A stretch of DNA of 64,000 nt from Aureimonas endophytica (GTDB taxonomy: Bacteria; Pseudomonadota; Alphaproteobacteria; Rhizobiales; Rhizobiaceae): contig NZ_BMIQ01000001.1 in NCBI RefSeq assembly GCF_014642635.1, positions 434,001 to 498,000 on the forward strand, given 5' to 3'. Position 1 is the first letter of the stretch; every line of letters begins with the position of its first letter. Of this stretch, positions 32,935 to 41,657 are shown piece after piece. The notes under the pieces were generated by a model. It had not been told where the DNA came from. It did not search any database and saw nothing but the letters and a program-made list of their open reading frames with translations. Both the position numbers and the translations under genes were made by a program.

Positions 32935-33064
32935 CTCGAGACCTGAGATGGGCGGCCTGCCGGGCCGCCGCAAGACTTGTTCCATCTAACCACGATGAAT
33001 TGTCGGACGGCGAAGGGCAAGAGCCTTGCCCCCACTCGTCCCCAGCTCTTCCGTCGAGCGCCGA

Positions 33065-34291
33065 TCAGCGGACCCGCGCCGGCTCGGTTTCGCCCCGGTC
33101 CTCGCGCATCGAGGCAGGCAGGCCGAACAGGCCGGCGCCGGGCACCGTTCCCTCGCGCATCGCGAAGCGCCGGAGCGGGCCGAAGGCGGCCATGGCGGCG
33201 AGGCCGACCGAGCGCGCCGCCTGGATCGGCAGATAGCCGGCGAGCAGCGAACGGTTGAGGAGATCGACGCCGAGCGTGCGCGACAGGACGTCCTGGCGGC
33301 GCTCGGCCTCGTAGCGCAGCGTCACCGCGCGCCGGCCCGGATCGTCGCGGGCCGTCGCCGCGATCCGCGCGAGATCGGCCGCGTCCCGAAGGCCGAGATT
33401 GAGCCCCTGCGCCCCGATCGGCGGAAAGACATGGGCCGTCTCGCCGATCAGCGCGACGCGGCGGCCCGTCATCGTCTCCGCCACCGCGCCCTTCAGCGGA
33501 AAGGACTGCACCGGCCCGTCGATCCGCACCGTGCCGAGGATCGAATGCAGCTTCTCCTCGACGGTCATGGCCAGCCGCTCGGGCTTCAGGTCCACCAGGA
33601 GCGCGGCCGTTTCCGGCCGCTCGACCCAGACGAGCGAGGACCGGCGGCCCGGCAGCGGCACCTGGGTGAAGGGGCCGGTGCGGGTGTGGAACTCCGTCGA
33701 AACGCCGTTATGGGCGATGTCGTGCTCGAAATTGAGGACGAGCGCGGCCTGCGGATAGTGCCAGTCGCGCAGGCGGATGCCGGCCTCCCGGCGCAGCAAC
33801 GAGTTGCGCCCGTCTGCCGCCACCGCGAGCGCGGCGACGACCCGCCCGCCCTCGAAATCGATTCTGACCTCGTCTTCCGAAACCGCGAAGCTCCGCGCGG
33901 CGCTCTCGACGATCGTCAGTCGCTCCGCGAGTTCGGCGGCGCGGGCTCGCAGCGCGGCGTTGAGTTCGGAATTCAGGACATTGTAGCCGAAGGCGGCAAG
34001 GCCGATCTCGCCGGCCTTGAACTCCACCGTCGGGGCGCGCAGCAGCCGGCCGGTATCGTCCACGATCCGCATCGTCGCCAGCGGCTGCGCCGACGCGCCG
34101 AGCCGGCCGACCACGCCGAGACGATCGAGAAAGCCGACGGAAGCGCCGAGCAGCGCGGTCGATCGGTGATCCTTGCCCGGGGGCGGCGCGAGGAGGGCGG
34201 TGGCGAACCCCTCCGCCGCGAAGGCGATCGCGGCGGAAAAGCCGGCGAGGCCGCCGCCCACCACGACTATTTCCCGTTTGAGCTCTGTCAC
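33065..34291 (-). CDS. ubiH: UbiH/UbiF/Coq6-type FAD-dependent hydroxylase
   Basis: Flavin monooxygenase (408 aa) of ubiquinone ring hydroxylation. The dinucleotide-binding motif VVVGGGLAGFSAA is at the N-terminus, DGRNSLLRREAG in the middle, and the FAD/ribityl motif GETAHVFPPIGAQGLNLGLRDA near residue 280. Which ring position it hydroxylates cannot be told from sequence. A GGAG box eight bases before GTG 34291 supports that start; ATG 34309 has no ribosome site. Divergent from pcs. Confidence 0.85.
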   Translation of the reverse strand: MTELKREIVVVGGGLAGFSAAIAFAAEGFATALLAPPPGKDHRSTALLGASVGFLDRLGVVGRLGASAQPLATMRIVDDTGRLLRAPTVEFKAGEIGLAAFGYNVLNSELNAALRARAAELAERLTIVESAARSFAVSEDEVRIDFEGGRVVAALAVAADGRNSLLRREAGIRLRDWHYPQAALVLNFEHDIAHNGVSTEFHTRTGPFTQVPLPGRRSSLVWVERPETAALLVDLKPERLAMTVEEKLHSILGTVRIDGPVQSFPLKGAVAETMTGRRVALIGETAHVFPPIGAQGLNLGLRDAADLARIAATARDDPGRRAVTLRYEAERRQDVLSRTLGVDLLNRSLLAGYLPIQAARSVGLAAMAAFGPLRRFAMREGTVPGAGLFGLPASMREDRGETEPARVR

Positions 34292-34435
34292 GTAAGGAAC
34301 TCCGAACATCGTCGCGCGATAGAACCGGCGAGGCGAACCGTTCTCGATCGGCACCCTGAAATACGAAAGATGAAGCTGATGACAATGGCAATCGCTAGCC
34401 CAGCTTCATCGGCGGAAGGAGAGCCCGCAATTCCC

Positions 34436-35161
34436 ATGCCCGACCCGGTTTCGAAAATCGACGAATGGCGCGCCTTCTCGATCCATCTCCTGACGGCGAG
34501 CGGAGCGTTCTGGGCCTTTCTCTCGATCATCGCCGCCGCCGAGCGACGCTGGGCGGATATGTTCGGCTGGCTCGGCCTCGCGCTCTTCGTGGACGCGATC
34601 GACGGCCCGATGGCCCGTAAGGTGAATGTCCAGCGCATCCTGCCGAATTGGTCGGGCGACGTTCTCGACCAGATCATCGACTATGCGACCTATGTGATCA
34701 TTCCCGCCTTCGCGCTCTACCAATCCGGCATCATCGGCCGGCCGCTGTCCTTCGTCGCGGCCGCGCTCATCGTCATCACCAGCGCGATCTACTATGCCGA
34801 CACGCGGATGAAGACGTCGGACTATTACTTCCGCGGCTTCCCGGTGGCCTGGAACATGGTCGTCTTCACCTTCTTCGCCACGCAGCCGAACAGCATCACC
34901 GCGTTCCTCTTCGTCGCCTTCTGCGCGGTCGCGACCTTCCTGCCGATCAAGTTCGTCCATCCGACGCGGGTGAAGCGGCTGCGGACCCTCAGCCTCGCCG
35001 TCACGGCCGTCTGGGCGCTGCTCTCGACCGGCGCGATCTTCTACCATTTCGACGTTTCGGGCTGGGTGAAGCTCGGCATCGTGGCGACCGGGCTCTATCT
35101 CCTCGGCATCGGCGCGGTGCTGCAACTCGTCGACCGGTTCACCAGACGCAAGGAGGCTTGA
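34436..35161 (+). CDS. pcs: Phosphatidylcholine synthase
   Basis: Integral membrane enzyme that condenses choline directly with CDP-diacylglycerol, a pathway characteristic of rhizobia and relatives. 241 aa with about eight helices. The CDP-alcohol phosphotransferase motif is seen as DGPMARKVNVQRILPNWSGD followed by VLDQIIDY, with the metal-binding aspartates. The frame is open upstream, with ATGs at 34370, 34379 and 34385, but the ATG at 34436 gives the length of the Sinorhizobium enzyme. Likely co-transcribed with qor, five bases downstream. Confidence 0.93.
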   Translation: MPDPVSKIDEWRAFSIHLLTASGAFWAFLSIIAAAERRWADMFGWLGLALFVDAIDGPMARKVNVQRILPNWSGDVLDQIIDYATYVIIPAFALYQSGIIGRPLSFVAAALIVITSAIYYADTRMKTSDYYFRGFPVAWNMVVFTFFATQPNSITAFLFVAFCAVATFLPIKFVHPTRVKRLRTLSLAVTAVWALLSTGAIFYHFDVSGWVKLGIVATGLYLLGIGAVLQLVDRFTRRKEA

Positions 35162-35166
35162 GCGGC

Positions 35167-36141
35167 ATGAAGGCGATCACCGTTCACCATGTCGGCGGTC
35201 CCGAGGTGCTGACCCTCGAAGATCGCGACGTACCGCAGCCGCAGGCCGGCGAGATCCTCGTCGCGCAGAAGGCGGCCGGTCTCAACTTCATCGACGTCTA
35301 TTTCCGCACCGGCCTCTACAAGGCCGAGAGCCTGCCCTTCGTGCTCGGCAAGGAAGGGGCGGGGACTGTGGTGGCGCTGGGCGAGGGCGTCTCGTCCTTC
35401 GCGATCGGCGACCGCGTCGCCTATACCGCCGGCAAGGGCACCTATGCCGAACAGGTCCTGGTCGATGCGGCGATGGCGGTGAAGCTGCCGGACGAGATCG
35501 ACGAGGAGACCGCCGCCGCCGCGATGCTGAAGGGCATGACGGCCGAATATCTCCTGCGGCGCACCTTCCGGGTGGGGCCGGAAACGGTCCTCCTCTTCCA
35601 CGCCGCCGCGGGCGGCGTCGGCCTGATCGCGGGGCAATGGGCGAAGCATCTCGGCGCGACCGTCATCGGCACCGCCGGCTCGGCGGAAAAGTGCGAACTC
35701 GCGCGGGCGAACGGCTACGACCATGTCGTGAACTATCGCGAGGAGAATTTCGTCGAGCGCGTGCTGGAGATCACGGGAGGACGGAAATGCGACGTCGTCT
35801 ATGATTCGGTCGGCAAGGACACGTTCCCCGCCAGCCTCGACTGCCTGAAGCCGCGCGGCCTCTGGGTGAGCTTCGGCCAGTCCTCCGGCAAGCTGCCCGA
35901 CATCGATCTGGCGATCCTCAACCAGAAGGGATCGCTCTTCGCCACGCGGCCGAGCCTCTTCGGCTATGTCACGAACCGAGCCGAGCTTGACGAGTCTGCC
36001 GGTGCCCTGTTCGAGGTCATCCGCTCCGGCGCCGTGAAGATCCGCATCGACCAGCGCTATCCGCTGAACGAGGCGGCGGAGGCGCATCGGCATCTGGAAA
36101 GCCGCGCCACGACGGGCGCGACCATCCTGACGCTCGGCTGA
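35167..36141 (+). CDS. qor: NADPH:quinone oxidoreductase
   Basis: Zinc-free medium-chain dehydrogenase of the zeta-crystallin/Qor type (324 aa) that reduces quinones with NADPH. Starts MKAITVHHVGGPEVL; the nucleotide-binding motif is HAAAGGVGLIAGQWAKHLGA, and no structural or catalytic zinc cysteine cluster is visible. An AAGGAGG box ten bases before the ATG lies inside the 3' end of pcs. Function within the pcs operon is not obvious. Confidence 0.92.
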   Translation: MKAITVHHVGGPEVLTLEDRDVPQPQAGEILVAQKAAGLNFIDVYFRTGLYKAESLPFVLGKEGAGTVVALGEGVSSFAIGDRVAYTAGKGTYAEQVLVDAAMAVKLPDEIDEETAAAAMLKGMTAEYLLRRTFRVGPETVLLFHAAAGGVGLIAGQWAKHLGATVIGTAGSAEKCELARANGYDHVVNYREENFVERVLEITGGRKCDVVYDSVGKDTFPASLDCLKPRGLWVSFGQSSGKLPDIDLAILNQKGSLFATRPSLFGYVTNRAELDESAGALFEVIRSGAVKIRIDQRYPLNEAAEAHRHLESRATTGATILTLG

Positions 36142-36151
36142 GCGTCGCGCG

Positions 36152-36349
36152 TCACGCCGTTCGGATGATCGGCGTGACGCGGCTGCCTTCTTCCGGGTCC
36201 GGCTCGATGGGCGACACGCCATCGTCCGGCTCGCGGATGTCGTCCGGCTCCACGAGTTCGTCCGTATCAGGATCGATTTCGGGCGTGATGACGTCCGGCG
36301 GCCCCGGCGGCTTGGTCGGATCGATGATGTTCGGGTCGATATTCGACAT
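36152..36349 (-). CDS. Small acidic proline-rich protein (65 aa)
   Basis: Product rich in Asp, Glu, Pro and Ile (MSNIDPNIIDPTKPPGPPDV...), strongly acidic, with no hydrophobic segment and probably disordered. A GGGAGA ribosome site lies seven bases before the ATG at 36349. Similar short acidic, proline-rich proteins are common in Hyphomicrobiales; the function is unknown. It converges on qor ten bases away. Confidence 0.6.
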   Translation of the reverse strand: MSNIDPNIIDPTKPPGPPDVITPEIDPDTDELVEPDDIREPDDGVSPIEPDPEEGSRVTPIIRTA

Positions 36350-36486
36350 TCGGCGTCTCCCGGAACCGTTTCGGCGCGCCGCGACTCGCGGCGCCTCGAA
36401 GAGGGAACGATCAATAGCCGGATTCGTCGCCCATCACGCGAGACTTCATCGGAACACCTGCAAGATGCCCGGTGGCGGGAGCGGTG

Positions 36487-37413
36487 TCAGCCGGCGACCT
36501 TCTCCTTCGCCGCGACGATGACGCCGCCGAGAACGAGGCCGATCACGCCGGAGATGATGGCGAAGACCGCCCAGGCGATCGCGGCGGAGGCGAAGGGCAG
36601 GAGGTGGCCGGCCGCTTCCGCCGCGTGTTCCGCGAGATCCGTCGGTCCGTGCCAGCCGAGCGAGCCCAGGCCGTGCAGCAGGATGCCGCCGCCGACCCAG
36701 AGCATCGCCGCCGTACCGACGACGGACAGGACCTGCATCACCTTCGGCATGCCGTTGACGAGGGCGCGGCCGAGGCGGCGCAGCCCGTCTGGCCCCCTCT
36801 CGACCAGATGCAAGCCGATATCGTCGATCTTCACGATCAGGGCGACGACGCCATAGACGCCAACGGTCATCAGAAGCCCGACCACCGCCAGGACCAGCGC
36901 CTGGGTGAGAATCGGCGATTGGGCGACATCGGCGAGCGCGATCGCCATGATCTCGGCGGACAGAATGAGATCGGTGCGGATCGCCCCGGACACCTTGGCC
37001 GCTTCCAGCGCGGCGGGGTCGGACATCTCCGTGGCCTCGTCGGCATGGGCACCATGGCCGTTGAAGGCATGCAGGACCTTCTCGGCACCCTCGAAGCAGA
37101 GATAAAGTCCGCCGAGCATCAGGATCGGCGTGATCGCCCAGGGTGCGAAGGCGCTGAGCAGCAGAGCTGCCGGCAGGATGATCAGGAGCTTGTTGCGCAG
37201 CGAGCCGAGCGCGATCTTGGCGATGATCGGCAATTCGCGCTGCGGCGAAAGACCCATCACATAGCGCGGCGTGACGGCGGTATCGTCGACGACGACGCCG
37301 GCCGCCTTGACGCTCGCACGGCCCGCCGCCGCCCCGACATCGTCGAGAGAGGCGGCCGCCAGCTTGGCGATCCCGGCAATGTCATCGAGAAGCGCAATCA
37401 GCCCGGATGCCAT
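36487..37413 (-). CDS. DUF808 family membrane protein
   Basis: Inner-membrane protein (308 aa) of the DUF808/YedI family, starting MASGLIALLDDIAGIAKLAA, with VVVDDTAVTPRYV and about five to six transmembrane segments (for example LLIILPAALLLSAFAPWAI). The family is widespread and uncharacterised, often next to stress genes. A GGAGGG box six bases upstream fixes the ATG at 37413. A 138-base gap separates it from the stress cassette upstream on the same strand. Confidence 0.87.
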   Translation of the reverse strand: MASGLIALLDDIAGIAKLAAASLDDVGAAAGRASVKAAGVVVDDTAVTPRYVMGLSPQRELPIIAKIALGSLRNKLLIILPAALLLSAFAPWAITPILMLGGLYLCFEGAEKVLHAFNGHGAHADEATEMSDPAALEAAKVSGAIRTDLILSAEIMAIALADVAQSPILTQALVLAVVGLLMTVGVYGVVALIVKIDDIGLHLVERGPDGLRRLGRALVNGMPKVMQVLSVVGTAAMLWVGGGILLHGLGSLGWHGPTDLAEHAAEAAGHLLPFASAAIAWAVFAIISGVIGLVLGGVIVAAKEKVAG

Positions 37414-37551
37414 GGGCGACCCTCCAGCCACAGTAACCTGGAAGGGCTGGTAGATGGGGAAGCCGTCCGCGGCAAGCGCTGCTTTTCGCAGCGAAATCCC
37501 GGCCTCGGTCGGCGGGAGGCCGAAATGCCTTGCCGGGACGGAAACGGACGG

Positions 37552-38478
37552 TCAGCCGTTCGTTCGATGATCCCGCACGGCCTCGCCTGCCGCTCCGACG
37601 ACATTCGAGATCTTGGAAGCGAGCGTGTCGCCGTCGCCTTTGGGCATCAGCCCTTGCTTCTCGGCTTCTTGGCTCGCCGCCTGATAGGTCTCGCTCGCGA
37701 CATCCTTCACGGTCTCGAAGGCTTGCGTGCCGTAGTCGCGTGCCTGGTCGCGCAGGCGATCGCCGGCATCGCCGAGATATTCGTCCTCGATGCTGGTCGA
37801 GGGTAGGGACGCCCCGATGGCGGCGCCGACCGCGAGGGCGATGGCGCCGAAGACCAAGGGTTCGTCCTGGAGGGTGTCGAGAAGCCCGCGTCGCATCTGC
37901 GCGCCTGTCCGATAGGCACCGCCGCCGATCGAATGGATGCCGGACGAGGTCGCCTCGTGCGCCTGGCGAAGATGCGCTCCGGCGCCGGATGCCGTGGAGC
38001 CGACACGCGACGCCGCAGCCGATGCGCCGGATGCCAGGGACGAGGCCGCGTTCGACATGGCGCCCGTGGCGGAGGATGCCGCATCGGCGAGCCGGTCGCC
38101 GAGGCCGGGGGAACGTCCCTTATCCGATCCGGCCGCCATCGAGGACGCAATACCGCTTTCCGAGCCCAGACTTTCGTCATAGGCGGGATGGCTGTCCGAC
38201 GACGCGCTGCCGCCATGGGGCGAGGCGGTTCGAGCGCCGTTGCCGAGAACGAGCCAGGCAAGGCCCGCGCCGACCAGTCCGAGAGCCAGTGGATTGTCCC
38301 GGACCTGGCGCCCGAGATTTTGCATGGCGGCATTCGCCTGTCCCTTGCCGAAATAATCCACCGCCTCGTCCAGGATCTGTCCCGGCGACATGCGGTTGCG
38401 CAGCTCCTCGATCGTCTCGTTGAGGGACGAGCGGCGGGCCTCGGCCTCGCGTTCGAGCCGTTCGGTATCCGTGCTCAT
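37552..38478 (-). CDS. DUF3618 domain protein
   Basis: 308 aa. N-terminal DUF3618 region: SSLNETIEELRNRMSPGQILDEAVDYF, followed by a short hydrophobic segment (NPLALGLVGAGLAWLVLG). A long Ser/Ala/Gly-rich middle and a second hydrophobic segment (LVFGAIALAVGAAIGASLP) lead to an Ala/Gln-rich amphipathic end. Probably peripheral or integral in the inner membrane. Last gene of the cassette: its ATG overlaps the stop of the Holin-X gene (ATGA). Function unknown. Confidence 0.85.
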   Translation of the reverse strand: MSTDTERLEREAEARRSSLNETIEELRNRMSPGQILDEAVDYFGKGQANAAMQNLGRQVRDNPLALGLVGAGLAWLVLGNGARTASPHGGSASSDSHPAYDESLGSESGIASSMAAGSDKGRSPGLGDRLADAASSATGAMSNAASSLASGASAAASRVGSTASGAGAHLRQAHEATSSGIHSIGGGAYRTGAQMRRGLLDTLQDEPLVFGAIALAVGAAIGASLPSTSIEDEYLGDAGDRLRDQARDYGTQAFETVKDVASETYQAASQEAEKQGLMPKGDGDTLASKISNVVGAAGEAVRDHRTNG

Positions 38479-38882
38479 CGCAGCTGTCCTTTCACCACCT
38501 TCGTATCTTCGCCGAGCTGACGCGCCGTCCGCGAGGGCGCGAGATCGACCGGCTCCAGATCGCGCCGACCCTTGGCCAGCAGCGCGGCGCCGATCACGGC
38601 GATGACGACACCGACGATCAGGGCGGCCCAGCCGGGGCCGATATCGGGATCGCCGATCTTCGACACGGCGGTCACCAGCGCCGCCGTCAGGGTCAGAAGG
38701 GCGACGAGAAGGCAGATGGCGCCGGCGACGAGCGAACCGCCCGCGACCTGCAACTGCGCGAACTTGTCGGAGACCTCGGAGCGCAGCAATTGCGCCTCGG
38801 TGCGAACGAGGTCCGTCGTCTCGCGGATGAGCCCGGTCAGGAGATCCGGGACGGATTTCGTTTCCCGCGGCTCATCGGGCAT
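38475..38882 (-). CDS. Phage holin family (Holin-X) membrane protein
   Basis: 135 aa with two central transmembrane helices (about residues 48-72 and 84-103). The N-terminal amphipathic part has VPDLLTGLIRETTDLVRTEAQLLRSE, the usual start of the Phage_holin_3_6 family. No phage genes are nearby, so a lytic holin role is unlikely; these proteins accompany DUF3618 proteins in stress loci. Overlaps the upstream gene by 11 bases and the downstream one by four, so all three are translated from one message. Confidence 0.85.
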   Translation of the reverse strand: MPDEPRETKSVPDLLTGLIRETTDLVRTEAQLLRSEVSDKFAQLQVAGGSLVAGAICLLVALLTLTAALVTAVSKIGDPDIGPGWAALIVGVVIAVIGAALLAKGRRDLEPVDLAPSRTARQLGEDTKVVKGQLR

Positions 38883-39807
38883 GGTCGTTGTCTCCCGGCA
38901 ACGGCGTCGAAACGGAACTCGAAGCGGACTGCTTCTCCAGTCCGGCGCCGGCCGCCGCAGCGGCGTCGTCGCGGACCGCAGCGGAGGAGGGCGGTGCGTA
39001 AGCTCGCGCCGCCGATGGCGAACCGAAGCCGGGCGGCCTTTGCCCCGAAGCGGAAGGCGGAGCCGCCCCCGGTCGATCGCCGTCCGGAGCGGGCGAGCCC
39101 TGCCCGAGCGGCGTGCCGGCCGACCGCGTCTCGCTTCCGCCATGGCCGCCGGACGCGCGGGCAAGGCGTCCGAGCGCGATTCCCGCTAAAGTCGCGCCCA
39201 GCAGGAAGGCGGTGGGCTGGCGGCGAGCGAAGCCGGCGACCGATCGGCCGAGTTCCGGCAGGCTGCGCCCCTGGATCGAGGTCGCGGCCTGCTCGATGCC
39301 GGAAGCGACCTCGCGCATCATGTTCGCGGCCATCGACTGATCCCGCTCGCCGAGTTCCTCCGAGGCCTTGCGGATCGCACTCGCGAAATCGCCGAGGCTC
39401 GAACCCGCCTTGTCCATGCCGGCTTCGGCCTCGGCGGCAACATGCGCCTTGACCGAGGCGGACAGGTCTTCGGCCTGCTGCTTGGCTCCTTCATAGGCCG
39501 TGCGCGCCGCATCCTTGGCGTCCGCCGTCTCGCGCTTGATGGCGCTTTCCAGCCGATGCTTGTCGTCATGCAGCGCCGGGCCGGCACTCTGACGATCGCT
39601 CTTTCTGGGCACCTCATCGCGTGGGGTGGAGGCGACGCTCGCGGTATCTCTCCTGCGGCCGGGTTCTGGATCGAGCGTCTGCCCGAAGGCCCGCTCGTCC
39701 GGCAGAATTGACCTCTCGGATCCTGCCGATTGCGGCCGAGAAGGGTCATTCCCGCCGCCTGTGCCCGCAGGACCTGTCTTGTTGCGGTCGCCGAAATCAG
39801 AAGTCAT
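38872..39807 (-). CDS. Low-complexity protein, resembles nutrient-deprivation-induced proteins
   Basis: 311 aa. The N-terminal 75 residues are charged and disordered (Gly, Asp, Arg, Ser). Residues about 85-190 are an amphipathic Ala/Glu/Lys helix region resembling apolipoprotein-like or LEA repeats (ETADAKDAARTAYEGAKQQ). Then comes a single hydrophobic stretch (PTAFLLGATLAGIALGRLA) and a Pro/Ala/Gly-rich tail. From memory, rhizobial genes called nutrient deprivation-induced protein have this layout and the same neighbours. Start: GAGG nine bases before ATG 39807. Second gene of the cassette. Confidence 0.6.
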   Translation of the reverse strand: MTSDFGDRNKTGPAGTGGGNDPSRPQSAGSERSILPDERAFGQTLDPEPGRRRDTASVASTPRDEVPRKSDRQSAGPALHDDKHRLESAIKRETADAKDAARTAYEGAKQQAEDLSASVKAHVAAEAEAGMDKAGSSLGDFASAIRKASEELGERDQSMAANMMREVASGIEQAATSIQGRSLPELGRSVAGFARRQPTAFLLGATLAGIALGRLARASGGHGGSETRSAGTPLGQGSPAPDGDRPGAAPPSASGQRPPGFGSPSAARAYAPPSSAAVRDDAAAAAGAGLEKQSASSSVSTPLPGDNDHAR

Positions 39808-39818
39808 GGGACTCATCC

Positions 39819-39893
39819 TCAACGCAAGCCGAAGAAGGAAAGGACAGCGAGAACGACGACGATCAGGCCGATCAGATAGATGATATTGTTCAT
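39819..39893 (-). CDS. 24-residue membrane peptide
   Basis: Tiny frame at the head of the stress cassette: starts MNNIIYLIGLIVVVLAVLSF, ends FGLR, and consists almost wholly of one transmembrane helix. Its stop lies 11 bases before the next ATG, and the ribosome site of the next gene overlaps its last codons, as expected in an operon. Tiny hydrophobic peptides like this occur in many Hyphomicrobiales. Its own ribosome site is weak (GAAAGA). The 295 bases upstream to the next gene hold the expected promoter, but no clear motif was found. Confidence 0.5.
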   Translation of the reverse strand: MNNIIYLIGLIVVVLAVLSFFGLR

Positions 39894-40188
39894 GGTCTTT
39901 CGATCTTTGGGTTCGAAGACAGGCAAAGCGAGATCGCCTGCATCCGAAATTCGGATCAATAGTTGGAGTTCCAGCCGCAACCATTAGACATCGAAACTGT
40001 AGCTGTCTTAGAATGCTATGGATGCTTGCGAGAGGGCGTTCGACGCTGTCGTATCGAGCGACGGGCCGGAACCGCGAGGCGAAAGATGGCCCACCACATC
40101 CAGATCGGCCGAGCCGGTTGCCGATCAAATCGCGAACTCAGCGATGTGAATCGTAAGGCTGGAACGCTGCGTATCGCTGCGCTTTGAA

Positions 40189-40602
40189 ATGCGCATGGAA
40201 TATGTATTCGTCTACGGCACCCTGAAGCGCGGCTTTCCTCTGTTCGAGAAAGGGCTTTTCGGCGCCGAATTCGTCGGTGCCTGCCGGACGGTCCAGCCCT
40301 ATCCGCTCGTCATCGCCATGCCGTTCTTCGGGCCGGTCATGCTGGATCGGCCGGGCATGGGGCTGCCTGTGCAGGGCGAACTCTACCGGGTGGCGGCCGA
40401 GGATCTGCCCCGTCTCGACGTCCTCGAGGATGTCGGGGAACCGGGCAGTTTCCGCAGTCGGCTCGACGTCGCGACGCTATCGGATCGGCGGACGATCGCC
40501 GCCATCGGCTTCATGAAGGACGAGCGCTGGCTGGACCCCGTCCATTCCGGCTTCATGACGGATTATCAGGACACCCGCTTCATACCTCCGTGGGATCGCT
40601 GA
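40189..40602 (+). CDS. Gamma-glutamylcyclotransferase-like (GGCT/AIG2) protein
   Basis: 137 aa. Starts with the family signature YVFVYGTLKRG, which forms the substrate pocket, and has the acidic segment LPRLDVLEDVGEPGSF where the catalytic Glu of the GGCT fold is expected. Substrate unknown; relatives release 5-oxoproline from gamma-glutamyl compounds. ATG 40195 is an alternative start; neither has a good ribosome site. The 3' end overlaps the convergent glycosyltransferase-like gene by 23 bases. Confidence 0.75.
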   Translation: MRMEYVFVYGTLKRGFPLFEKGLFGAEFVGACRTVQPYPLVIAMPFFGPVMLDRPGMGLPVQGELYRVAAEDLPRLDVLEDVGEPGSFRSRLDVATLSDRRTIAAIGFMKDERWLDPVHSGFMTDYQDTRFIPPWDR

Positions 40603-41413
40603 AGTCGAAGCTGGCGGCGGCCGGTGCAGCTGACGGACGATCCGACCAGTAGTCCCGGACCCAGGAAACCGGACCGAAGCCGAAGCGACGCCGGGTTCCC
40701 CAACGCCGGTTCCCTTCGCGCGCCACCTGATGCGGTCGCGGTTTGCCGTGGAAGACGACGATCCGCGCGCCGGCGGGCTTGCGCGGTTCGGGGAAGACGA
40801 GGTTGAGCGGATAATGCCAGACGCAGTGCTTCTTGAAGCTGACCGCCCAGCCCTGCGGCCAGTAATGCGGATGCGCCGCCGCATGGCCGATAAACTGCTG
40901 ATCGTTCCGAAAGGCGGCGAGAACGCGGTCCGGCGCGCTGTGCAGCGCCTCGTATAGATGATGTTGTTCGCTCGGCCGCCACGCGAAGACGGAGGACTGC
41001 GCACCGCGATCGGGGCGAAGGGCGAGCGGCAGAAGATTCCAGAGGCCTGGGCTCCATTCCCGCAGGATATGGAGCCCTCCCAAGCTCCGCTGGCGCTCGA
41101 CCAATGGATCGAGCCCACCCGTGATCACGACGTCGAGGTCGAGATACAGCGCCTGATCCTCCGCGATCAGCCCCGGCCGGAACAACCCGATCTTGGGCCA
41201 GCGCCCCCCATGCCAGCGCCGGTCGGGATCGGCGGAGAGCGTCGAATCCGGCAAGGGGCGAGCGATGATCCCGCTCGACAATCCGGCGGGATCGTCGGTG
41301 AAGCAGTAGAAGCGAAACGGCTGCGACAGGTGCGCGGCAACGCCGCGATACAGCACGTTGACATAGTCCGGTCCGAACGCCGTGCCCCATTTCATACACA
41401 CGACGGCGATCAA
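40580..41413 (-). CDS. Glycosyltransferase-like protein
   Basis: About 277 aa. Begins with a beta strand and turn (IAVVCMKWGTAFGPDYVN), then FYCFTDDPAGL, and carries the DxD-type metal/nucleotide-sugar motif in ALYLDLDVVITGGLD. This pattern fits GT-A fold transferases acting on surface glycans. The C-terminal part is rich in Trp, Pro and His. Start unclear: TTG 41413 keeps the first strand, ATG 41395 removes it, and TTG 41473 adds 20 residues. It may have been gained with its neighbours, since it sits beside tRNA-Ser. Acceptor unknown. Confidence 0.6.
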   Translation of the reverse strand: MIAVVCMKWGTAFGPDYVNVLYRGVAAHLSQPFRFYCFTDDPAGLSSGIIARPLPDSTLSADPDRRWHGGRWPKIGLFRPGLIAEDQALYLDLDVVITGGLDPLVERQRSLGGLHILREWSPGLWNLLPLALRPDRGAQSSVFAWRPSEQHHLYEALHSAPDRVLAAFRNDQQFIGHAAAHPHYWPQGWAVSFKKHCVWHYPLNLVFPEPRKPAGARIVVFHGKPRPHQVAREGNRRWGTRRRFGFGPVSWVRDYWSDRPSAAPAAASFDFSDPTEV

Positions 41414-41567
41414 CGCGAATCTTTCCCATGCGGTCGATCGCAGAGATGTGAGGATACTGAGGCGCTTCGGCAAGATCCCTGCGGTTGAGGTGAGAAGGAC
41501 GATGCGCGATTTTCGCGTGCGAACCTAGCGCTTTAAGGAGCGCACGAGATTGGCGGAGATCGGAAAT

Positions 41568-41657
41568 TGGCGGATGGGGTGGGATTCGAACCCACGAGAC
41601 GGTTTCCCGCCCGCCGGTTTTCAAGACCGGTGCCTTCAACCGCTCGGCCACCCATCC
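41568..41657 (-). tRNA. tRNA-Ser (UGA)
   Basis: Complete 90-base class II tRNA with encoded CCA (41570-41568). Acceptor stem GGATGGG/CCCATCC, anticodon loop CTTGAAA with anticodon TGA, a long variable arm, and T arm GTGGGTTCGAATCCCAC. No repeated 3' end was found nearby, although accessory genes lie on both sides. Confidence 0.96.

Noticed and set aside
38475-38882. Holin-X gene as a prophage remnant
   Set aside because: No endolysin, capsid, integrase or other phage gene is near, and the neighbours are chromosomal stress proteins.
39945-39972. EcfG (general stress) promoter before the stress cassette
   Set aside because: A GGAAC -35 element is present on the minus strand at 39972-39968, but no CGTT is found 16-17 bases downstream.
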